From Mycobacterium sp. (GTDB lineage: Bacteria > Actinomycetota > Actinomycetes > Mycobacteriales > Mycobacteriaceae): a stretch of 9,522 nucleotides of DNA. The notes beneath the pieces are model-generated. The model ran no database searches. It saw only the letters and a program-made list of their open reading frames with translations, and was not told the origin of the DNA. Of the stretch, positions 1 through 5,631 are shown one piece after another. The DNA is taken from contig JAHFVB010000149.1 of NCBI GenBank assembly GCA_023264755.1, positions 1 through 9,522 on the forward strand. Reading direction: 5' to 3'. Made by a program: the position numbers and the translations under genes. Position 1 is the first letter of the stretch, and every line of letters begins with the position of its first letter.

Positions 1-982
1 GTCGCGCGGTCACCGAGTTGCCGAACCACTGGTGGGCGAGCTCGTGGGCGATCAGCCGCTCGGCGCTGCGTCGCCCATCGCAATGGTTGGCGCCGAAGAT
101 CGAAATGCCTTGTGCCTCAAGTGGAATCTCGAGGTCGTCATCGGTGACGACGACGGTGTAGCCCGTGGCGAGCGGATAGGGGCCGAACAGTTTGACGAAT
201 AGCTTCATCATGTCCGGCTGCCGGCCGAAGTCGTGGTCGAAGTTCTGTCGCAACCGTTGTGGCAGTGCGGCATTCAACTCGACGGGTGACTTGGACAGGC
301 GGTGCGTTTCGTACTCGCCGATCTGCAGGGTCATCAGATAGGTCGACGTCGGCTCGGCCTGCTCGTACGTCCACGTCGTCATCCCCGCCCGGGTCCGCCG
401 CGACAGCAACTTTCCGTTGGCGACCGCACGGTAGGGATTCTCGGTACTCAGCTGGATGCGGTAGCTGGCCTTGGAGCTCGGATGGTCGTCGCAGGGGAAC
501 CACGTCGCGGCGCCATTGGGCTGGCCCGCAACGAGTGCGCCGGCCGAGAGCTCCTCGAATCCGACTTCCCCCCAAAGCGTTCGGATGGGCCGCGGGTTGC
601 CTGCGTAGCGCACGCCGATCGTCATGGCGGCGCCCGCGGGCAACGCCGAGGACAACGCGACGTGCAGCTTGCCCGCCGTATGCCGGAAGTGCGCCGGACG
701 CTGGCCGTTGACGGACACCTTCGACACGGTCAGTGCACCCGCCAGATCGAGGGTGAACGTCTTCAGCGACGCCAACGTGACGGCGGTGATGGTCGCCGCG
801 CCTGCCAAGCGATTGATCTGGACCTTGTACTCGAGCTCCAGTTCGTAGCGCGATACCCGATAGCCGAAGTTGCCGTTGCTCGGCAGATAGGGATCGATGA
901 CGGGAGGCGGTGACCTGCGTGCTCCGTTCTTTCCCCGGTCGCCACGCTCCTGCCCGCCGGACTTCTTCGAGGAGCGTGTCAC
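1..982 (-). CDS. M1-family zinc metallopeptidase (aminopeptidase-like), 3' end cut off by window
   Basis: The visible 327 residues are the N-terminal part of a gluzincin peptidase, expected to remove N-terminal residues from peptides. Residues 1-30 are a basic, Ser/Gly/Pro-rich tail with no signal peptide. About 33-235 is the beta-rich M1 N-terminal domain, starting near DPYLPSNGNFGYRVSRYELE. The zinc motif HELAH is at H313-H317, followed by QWFGNSVT. E289, in the segment IPLEAQG, sits where M1 enzymes carry GAMEN. The third zinc ligand and catalytic Tyr lie beyond the left edge. I place the start at GTG 982-980 because it overlaps the upstream synthetase stop as GTGA and no other ATG/GTG lies in frame before the domain begins. 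The overlap implies co-transcription and translational coupling. Family assignment is firm. The substrate is inferred: a peptide polymer made by the synthetase is attractive but unproven. Confidence 0.88.
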   Translation of the reverse strand, partial: MTRSSKKSGGQERGDRGKNGARRSPPPVIDPYLPSNGNFGYRVSRYELELEYKVQINRLAGAATITAVTLASLKTFTLDLAGALTVSKVSVNGQRPAHFRHTAGKLHVALSSALPAGAAMTIGVRYAGNPRPIRTLWGEVGFEELSAGALVAGQPNGAATWFPCDDHPSSKASYRIQLSTENPYRAVANGKLLSRRTRAGMTTWTYEQAEPTSTYLMTLQIGEYETHRLSKSPVELNAALPQRLRQNFDHDFGRQPDMMKLFVKLFGPYPLATGYTVVVTDDDLEIPLEAQGISIFGANHCDGRRSAERLIAHELAHQWFGNSVTAR

Positions 983-3900
983 GCGGCGGGTTCCTTGGGG
1001 GTCTTGGCGGGCGCAGCACGGCGCTTCTTGCCGAAGGCGTTCCACGGCGCGATGGGGTTACCCTGCCACCGCGTCGACGGCGGCACTTCGTCACCCCGCA
1101 TGACCAGCGACGCCGGACCGACCGTCGCACCCGCGCCGATCTTGGCCGCGGGCAGGGCCACGCAATGCGGCCCCAGCGTGGCGCCGGCCTCGATGGTGAC
1201 GGTGTCCATGCGCATGATGCGGTCGTGGAACAGGTGGGTCTGCACCACGCAGCCGCGGTTGACGGTCGCGCCCCGGCCGAGGGTGACCAGGTCCGCCTCT
1301 GGCAGCCAGTAGGTTTCGCACCAGACGCCCCGACCGATCGACGCGCCGAGCGCCCGCAGCCACAGATTCATCACCGGGGTACCGCTGGCCGAGCGGGCGA
1401 ACCACGGGCCTGCCACCGTCTCGACGAACGTGTCGGACACCTCGTTGCGCCACACGAACGACGACCACAGCGGATGTTCGATGGCCTTGATACGACCGAT
1501 CACCACCCACTTGGCGACGACGGCGATGGTGCCGGCCAGCGCGCCCGCCGCCAGCAGCACTACGCCGCCGGCCAGCGCCGTCCACCACCAGCCGAAATCG
1601 ATTGCCAGCCACTGCAATGCCCCGAGCACGGCCACCCCGATGCCGAACGTCACGACCAGCGGGATCAACCGGAACGTCTCGACCGTCGAGCGCATGACCT
1701 TCAGACGCGGCGACGGGTGGAAGGTGCGCAGCACGTCCGCGGCCGTGGGTTGGCGGCGCAACCGGATCGGCGGGCTGCCCAGCCACGACGAACCCGCCTT
1801 GGCCTTGTGCGGGGTGGCACTCAGGACGGCCACCAGACCGTCGTCGGGCACCCGCCGACCCGGTTGGGTGATGCCGGAGTTGCCCAGGAAGGCCCGCTTG
1901 CCGACGGTGGCCTTCGCGACGTGGATCCATCCGCCACCCAGCTCGTAGGACGCCACCATGGTGTCGTCGGCCAGGAACGCGCCGTCCTCCACCACCGTGA
2001 ACTTCGGCGTCAGCAGGGCGGTCGAAATCTCCGTGTCCTTGCCGACCGTGGCTCCGAGCAGCCGTAGCCACCACGGAGTGAGCAGGCTCGCATAGATGGG
2101 GAACAGATAGTTGCGGGCGGCATCCATCAGCCGCTCGGTGGCCCACAGCTGCCAGCCGACCCGGCTGCGCACCGGGTGGTAGCCCTCGCGCAGGCCCAAC
2201 GCCAACAGTCGTACCCCGAGCACCGTCAACGCGGCGTAGACCACGACCGCGACGAGCGTGGCCAGCGGAGTCCAGGCCAGCGCCGGCCCCAACGCGGCCC
2301 TTAGCGTCGGGGTGTCGCGAATGGCCCAGCCCAGCAAGGCAAGTCCGCTTCCGAGGGCCACCAGCGGCACACCGCCGAGCAGGATGGACGTCAGCCCGTA
2401 GACCGCGACCCACAACGGCGCGCGCGGCGGACGTTCGTCGGGCCACGGATGGCGGGCCTTACCCGACTTCATCGCCGGTGAGCCCTTCCAGTACTGGCCA
2501 GCCTTGACCTTGCCGATCACCCCGGAACCCGGTGCGATGTCGGCGTTCTTCCCGACGACGGCATTGGGCAGCAACGTCGTTCGCGCCCCGATCGTGGCGT
2601 CGTTGCCGACGGTGATGGGCCCGACGTGGAAGAGGTCGCCGTCGATCCAGTGCCCGGTGAGGTCGACCTCCGGTTCGATCGAGCAGCGGTGTCCCAAGGT
2701 CAGCATCCCGGTCACTGGTGGCGCCGAGTGAAGGTCGACCCCCTTGCCGACCTTGTTACCCAGTGCGCGGGCGTAGTACACCAGCCAGGGCGCACCGGCC
2801 TGGTTCTCGGCGCCGCTGGCCTCGCCGAGCCGTTCGGCGAACCACACGCGCAGGTGGGTCGGCCCGCCTCGGCGGTAGGTTCCTGGCTCGAGCCCGCTGA
2901 GCAGGATGCGGGCGGCCAGCACCGCAATGCCCATGCGGCCCAACGGCGTTACGAAGACCACGAATGCGACGAGCACCCACCACCAGTTGCCGGCGTGTGC
3001 CCACGGCAGCAGATGCAGCGATGCTGCGACGTTGTTGAGCAGGGCCAGCCAGACCACCCACTGCATCGCGGCGAGCGTGGCCAGGGGGACCGAGGCCACG
3101 ACCTGGGCCAGCTGGGTCCACCGCGAAACCGGTTCGACGATGCGCGTGACGACCTCCGGGGGAGGGGCGAGCTCGTCCAGGTATCCGGCCAGCGAGCCGA
3201 GCCGCGGATGGTCGTAGAGGTCGGCGACGGTGACCTGCGGATAGCGGGCCCGCAGCGCGGCCACCAGTTGCGCCGCCGACAGCGAACCGCCGCCGAGGGC
3301 GAAGAAGTCCGCCTCGGGGCCGTCGACCGGTGCGGCCAGTACGTCCCGCCACAGCCCGGCGACCCAGCCCATCGTGCCCGAAAGCTGCGGCCCGTCGGCG
3401 TAGTCGTCCCCGGCGATCGGCCACGGCAGGGCGTTGCGGTCCACCTTGCCCGACGTCCGGGTCGGCAGTTCGGCGACGAGCACCAGCCGGGGTACCAGGG
3501 CAGCGGGCAGGGACTCGGCCAGCGCGGCGCGTGCCGCCTTGAGGTCGAAGTCCGGGTCGGCGCTGGCGATGTAGCCGACCAGCAACGGCGTCCCGCTCGG
3601 CGTGCGGCGTACTGCGGCCGCGCCGCCGCTGACACCGGGCAGGTGCACCAGGGCGGCGTCGACCTCACCGAGTTCGATGCGCCGTCCGCCGACCTTCACC
3701 TGGTCGTCGGCCCGACCCTGGAAGTACAGCCCGTCGGCCTCGAGGCGGACCAGGTCCCCGCTGCGGTAGGCGCGGGCCCACTGCAGGGTGGGCATCGGCG
3801 CGTACTTCTCGGCGTCCTTCTCCGGGTCGAGATAGCGCGCCAGGCCGACGCCGCCGATGACGAGCTCGCCGACCTCGCCCAAGGCGACGGGTTGGCCGTC

Positions 3901-4923
3901 CTTGTCCACGACCGCCAGGTCCCAGCCGGGCAGCGGCCGCCCGATGCTGACCGGACTCTTCCTGGCCAGGCGGGCGACCGAGGCCACCACGGTGGCCTCG
4001 GTGGGCCCGTAGGTGTTCCAGACTTCGCGGCCATCGACGGCCAGCCGGTCGGCCAACTCGGGTGGGCAGGCCTCGCCGCCGAAGATCAGCAGTCGAACTG
4101 CCTCCAGCGCCTCGGCGGGCCACAGCGAGGCCAGCGTCGGGACCGTCGAGACGACCGTGATGTCGCGGGAGACCAGCCACGGGCCGAGGTCCATGCCGCT
4201 GCGGACCAGCGAACGGGGAGCGGGCACCAGGCATGCGCCGTGCCGCCACGCCAGCCACATCTCCTCGCACGACGCGTCGAACGCCACCGACAGTCCGGCG
4301 AGCACGCGGTCACCGGGGCCCAGCGGCTGATCCTGCAGGAACATCTGAGCTTCTGCGTCGACGAACGCCGCGGCATTGCGATGGGTCACCGCGACCCCCT
4401 TGGGGGTTCCCGTCGACCCCGAGGTGAAGATGATCCAGGCGTCGTCGCGGGCCAGCGGCGGGCCGGCGCGCCAGCCGCGTGACGATCCGTGGCCACGCAC
4501 CAGGCCCTGTTCGGTGATGACGCCGACGACGCCGGCTTCGCCGAACACCAACTCGGCGCGCTCGTCGGGATCGTCGGCGTCGACGGGCACGTAGGCACAT
4601 CCCGCTGCCAGGGCCGACAGGATCGCGACGTAGAGCGCGTAACTACCGGATGGCATGCGGATGCCGATCCGGTCGCCGCGGCCGATGCCCCGCGCGGCCA
4701 GCCATTGCACGCTTTCCTCGATGTCGGCCACCAGTTCGGCGTAGGTGAGTTGCACGTCACCGTCGTCGAGGGCGGGCGCGTCGGGGTGGCGCTCGGCGGT
4801 GGCGTACAGCACGTCGATCAAGGTGCGCGGCGTGGGCGCCTGCCGCGACAACAGGTATTGAGCTGGGATCTCCGGCGGCCTTGGCTCGGCTGGTACTGCT
4901 CCGGTCCCCGCGTCCGTTGTCAC
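979..4923 (-). CDS. Pls/PosA-family membrane nonribosomal peptide synthetase (A-T-TM architecture)
   Basis: This protein (1314 aa) activates an amino acid as adenylate, loads it on a phosphopantetheine arm and probably polymerises it at the membrane. The adenylation domain covers about 35-500: FTSGSTGTPKG (166-176), NTYGPTE (303-309), YRSGDL (386-391), GRADDQVKVGG (403-413) and SGKVDR with the conserved K493. The carrier domain is about 510-585, with LGGGS and attachment Ser547. Hydrophobic stretches near 604-635, 648-676, 836-866, 882-911, 1087-1108 and 1112-1142 give about six membrane segments. These enclose three soluble blocks (about 680-832, 912-1075, 1143-1295) with hexapeptide-like repeats such as VGNDATIGARTTLLP and IEAGATLGPHC. 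There is no classical condensation or thioesterase domain. Length and layout match Pls, the epsilon-poly-lysine synthetase of Streptomyces (about 1319 aa). The start is GTG 4923, preceded by a -10 box suited to a leaderless mRNA. The product is not known from sequence. Confidence 0.92.
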   Translation of the reverse strand: MTTDAGTGAVPAEPRPPEIPAQYLLSRQAPTPRTLIDVLYATAERHPDAPALDDGDVQLTYAELVADIEESVQWLAARGIGRGDRIGIRMPSGSYALYVAILSALAAGCAYVPVDADDPDERAELVFGEAGVVGVITEQGLVRGHGSSRGWRAGPPLARDDAWIIFTSGSTGTPKGVAVTHRNAAAFVDAEAQMFLQDQPLGPGDRVLAGLSVAFDASCEEMWLAWRHGACLVPAPRSLVRSGMDLGPWLVSRDITVVSTVPTLASLWPAEALEAVRLLIFGGEACPPELADRLAVDGREVWNTYGPTEATVVASVARLARKSPVSIGRPLPGWDLAVVDKDGQPVALGEVGELVIGGVGLARYLDPEKDAEKYAPMPTLQWARAYRSGDLVRLEADGLYFQGRADDQVKVGGRRIELGEVDAALVHLPGVSGGAAAVRRTPSGTPLLVGYIASADPDFDLKAARAALAESLPAALVPRLVLVAELPTRTSGKVDRNALPWPIAGDDYADGPQLSGTMGWVAGLWRDVLAAPVDGPEADFFALGGGSLSAAQLVAALRARYPQVTVADLYDHPRLGSLAGYLDELAPPPEVVTRIVEPVSRWTQLAQVVASVPLATLAAMQWVVWLALLNNVAASLHLLPWAHAGNWWWVLVAFVVFVTPLGRMGIAVLAARILLSGLEPGTYRRGGPTHLRVWFAERLGEASGAENQAGAPWLVYYARALGNKVGKGVDLHSAPPVTGMLTLGHRCSIEPEVDLTGHWIDGDLFHVGPITVGNDATIGARTTLLPNAVVGKNADIAPGSGVIGKVKAGQYWKGSPAMKSGKARHPWPDERPPRAPLWVAVYGLTSILLGGVPLVALGSGLALLGWAIRDTPTLRAALGPALAWTPLATLVAVVVYAALTVLGVRLLALGLREGYHPVRSRVGWQLWATERLMDAARNYLFPIYASLLTPWWLRLLGATVGKDTEISTALLTPKFTVVEDGAFLADDTMVASYELGGGWIHVAKATVGKRAFLGNSGITQPGRRVPDDGLVAVLSATPHKAKAGSSWLGSPPIRLRRQPTAADVLRTFHPSPRLKVMRSTVETFRLIPLVVTFGIGVAVLGALQWLAIDFGWWWTALAGGVVLLAAGALAGTIAVVAKWVVIGRIKAIEHPLWSSFVWRNEVSDTFVETVAGPWFARSASGTPVMNLWLRALGASIGRGVWCETYWLPEADLVTLGRGATVNRGCVVQTHLFHDRIMRMDTVTIEAGATLGPHCVALPAAKIGAGATVGPASLVMRGDEVPPSTRWQGNPIAPWNAFGKKRRAAPAKTPKEPAA

Positions 4924-4935
4924 GAGTACAAACTA
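4924..4935 (-). promoter_or_regulatory. Putative leaderless promoter -10 box of the synthetase
   Basis: On the minus strand TAGTTT (4935-4930) fits the actinobacterial -10 pattern TANNNT. It is followed by six bases (GTACTC) and then the GTG start at 4923. In mycobacteria transcription starts about 6-7 bases after the -10 box, so the GTG would be the first codon of the mRNA. No Shine-Dalgarno sequence and no good -35 hexamer (the expected place reads GCGGGG) are visible. Inferred from pattern only. Confidence 0.45.
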
Positions 4936-4974
4936 CTAACCCGACGCCTGGGCCCCGCCGCGCCGCACGCGGAA

Positions 4975-4984
4975 TGTGATCACA
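4975..4984. promoter_or_regulatory. Perfect 10-bp palindrome, possible operator
   Basis: TGTGATCACA is a perfect palindrome with AT-rich flanks (AA on the left, ATT on the right) inside otherwise GC-rich DNA. It lies about 52-61 bp upstream of the inferred synthetase start point and about 92-101 bp upstream of the small divergent gene. Each half (TGTGA/TCACA) equals a CRP half-site, but the 6-bp spacer of a CRP site is missing, so another dimeric regulator is more likely if it is functional at all. Confidence 0.4.
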
Positions 4985-4988
4985 ATTG

Positions 4989-5010
4989 CGCTCGGGAGCC
5001 GCCCCGAGCG
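4989..5010. repeat. Inverted repeat, 8-bp perfect arms with 6-bp loop
   Basis: CGCTCGGG (4989-4996) and CCCGAGCG (5003-5010) are perfectly complementary and separated by AGCCGC. The element lies mid-way between two divergent starts, upstream of both, and has no T-tract, so it is unlikely to be a terminator. A protein-binding dyad or a DNA cruciform element is possible. Chance occurrence in GC-rich DNA cannot be excluded. Confidence 0.45.
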
Positions 5011-5039
5011 ATTCCGATCGATTCTGGCTGATTCCAAAG
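5010..5039 (+). repeat. Three GATTC boxes with exact 10-bp spacing, possible activator site
   Basis: GATTC occurs at 5010-5014, 5020-5024 and 5030-5034, so all three boxes face the same side of the helix. Relative to the inferred start point at 5076 they occupy about -66, -56 and -46, the usual place for an activator binding direct repeats (for example an OmpR/PhoB-type response regulator). The regulator is not identifiable from the window. Confidence 0.4.
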
Positions 5040-5063
5040 GGGGTGGGACCGGACGCTCGGCCG

Positions 5064-5075
5064 TACGTTGCGTGG
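5064..5075 (+). promoter_or_regulatory. Putative leaderless promoter -10 box of the small gene
   Basis: TACGTT (5064-5069, pattern TANNNT) is followed by six bases (GCGTGG) and a GTG at 5076-5078. This is the same geometry as the divergent synthetase promoter. It is the main reason to prefer GTG 5076 over the in-frame GTG 5043, since the latter would place the -10 box inside the gene. Confidence 0.42.
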
Positions 5076-5477
5076 GTGAGGTTATTCGTGGCAGGCGAGC
5101 GGGACGACCGCTGGACGGAGTTGACGGCGGGTGGCCGCGAGGCGGTCCGATTCGCGGCCTCGGACCTCCGGTTGGCCAAGCGCGCCGCGGCCCGCATCCG
5201 ATCCGACCATCCCGACGTCGCGGTGATCCTCGACCTCCGCGTGACGGTGACGGGTGATCGCCGCGCGGCCCAGGCGACGCTCGGCGCCGACGGTGCCGGG
5301 GCGTCGGTGCGGTACGCCGGGACCGTCGACGGGCTGACGGGGCTGGTCGCCGACATCGGGTTGGCCGAGGTGGCGGACGGCGTGACGCTGATCTCCGAGA
5401 CACCGGGCACCGAGCTCGACGGGGTGGGCCGCGACGTGCTGGACCGGCTGACCTTGCTGGGGCGTGCGACGGCGTAG
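5076..5477 (+). CDS. Small conserved-looking hypothetical protein, function unknown
   Basis: This encodes 133 residues beginning VRLFVAGERDDRWTEL and ending LDRLTLLGRATA before TAG. I do not recognise the family. It looks soluble: no signal peptide, no membrane segment, no Cys or His. It is rich in Ala, Arg, Asp and Val, with an amphipathic helical stretch (about 19-45, SDLRLAKRAAARIRSDH), a beta strand (VAVILDLRVTV), and a Gly/Val-rich second half (VADIGLAEVADGVTLI). The second half is faintly reminiscent of TIM-barrel oxidoreductases such as luciferase-like enzymes, but that is only an impression. Codon use is typical of the neighbours, which supports a real gene. The start is uncertain: GTG 5076 has a -10 box placed for leaderless transcription; GTG 5043 and GTG 5088 are alternatives. 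It is divergent from the synthetase and shares a 152-bp regulatory region with it. Confidence 0.7.
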   Translation: MRLFVAGERDDRWTELTAGGREAVRFAASDLRLAKRAAARIRSDHPDVAVILDLRVTVTGDRRAAQATLGADGAGASVRYAGTVDGLTGLVADIGLAEVADGVTLISETPGTELDGVGRDVLDRLTLLGRATA

Positions 5478-5530
5478 CGACGGCGTAGCGATGGCCCAGT
5501 GACGGCCAGCGATGGCGTGGCGATCGCGTG
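5466..5530 (+). repeat. Degenerate 11-bp tandem repeat, about six units
   Basis: Units read GCGACGGCGTA (5466-5476), the same again (5477-5487), GCGATGGCCCA, GTGACGGCCA (one base short), GCGATGGCGTG and GCGATCGCGTG (5520-5530). The first two are identical and straddle the stop codon of the small gene, so its TAG is duplicated in the DNA though not in frame. The array fills most of the first half of the 154-bp gap before the next gene. No T-tract terminator follows; only a weak 5-bp stem, CGCTG/CAGCG (5536-5549), is seen. Confidence 0.6.
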
Positions 5531-5579
5531 GGGTGCGCTGACGCCAGCGACCTCGACTCATGCAGTTCCGCTATCAATG

Positions 5580-5610
5580 ACCGAAACATTGGTCTTGGAC
5601 ATGTATCGGT
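5580..5610. promoter_or_regulatory. 31-bp dyad operator overlapping the glucarate operon promoter
   Basis: The arms ACCGAAACAT (5580-5589) and ATGTATCGGT (5601-5610) are complementary at 9 of 10 positions and are separated by 11 bp. The dyad covers the likely -35 hexamer and part of the spacer, so a bound protein would block RNA polymerase, which suggests a substrate-responsive repressor. Sugar-acid operons are often controlled by GntR/FadR- or IclR-type proteins, but the cognate regulator is not in this window and its family is unknown. Confidence 0.6.
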
Positions 5611-5631
5611 TGCGGTCCTAGCGTTGGCTAC
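5596..5631 (+). promoter_or_regulatory. Promoter of the glucarate catabolic operon (leaderless)
   Basis: TGGACA (5596-5601, five of six matches to TTGACA), a 17-bp spacer, then TAGCGT (5619-5624, TANNNT) and seven bases before GTG 5632. Spacing is ideal for a housekeeping sigma promoter and puts the start point at or next to the GTG. No Shine-Dalgarno sequence precedes the GTG, consistent with leaderless translation. It is the best-formed promoter in the window. Confidence 0.6.

Noticed and set aside
2626..4482. 618-codon open frame on the plus strand opposite the synthetase
   Set aside because: It is antiparallel to the adenylation/carrier region, has a low-complexity Gln/Arg/Gly-rich translation and no domain. 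Long antisense frames are common in high-GC genes.
4975..4984. CRP-family binding site
   Set aside because: The two half-sites abut instead of being separated by six bases, so it does not fit the CRP consensus.
5043..5075. Longer small protein starting at GTG 5043
   Set aside because: The purine-rich tract is directly against the GTG, too close for a ribosome site, and the segment holds the best -10 box. Kept only as an alternative start.
5536..5549. Rho-independent terminator after the small gene (CGCTG/CAGCG, 4-base loop)
   Set aside because: The stem is only 5 bp and no T-tract follows; not enough to call.
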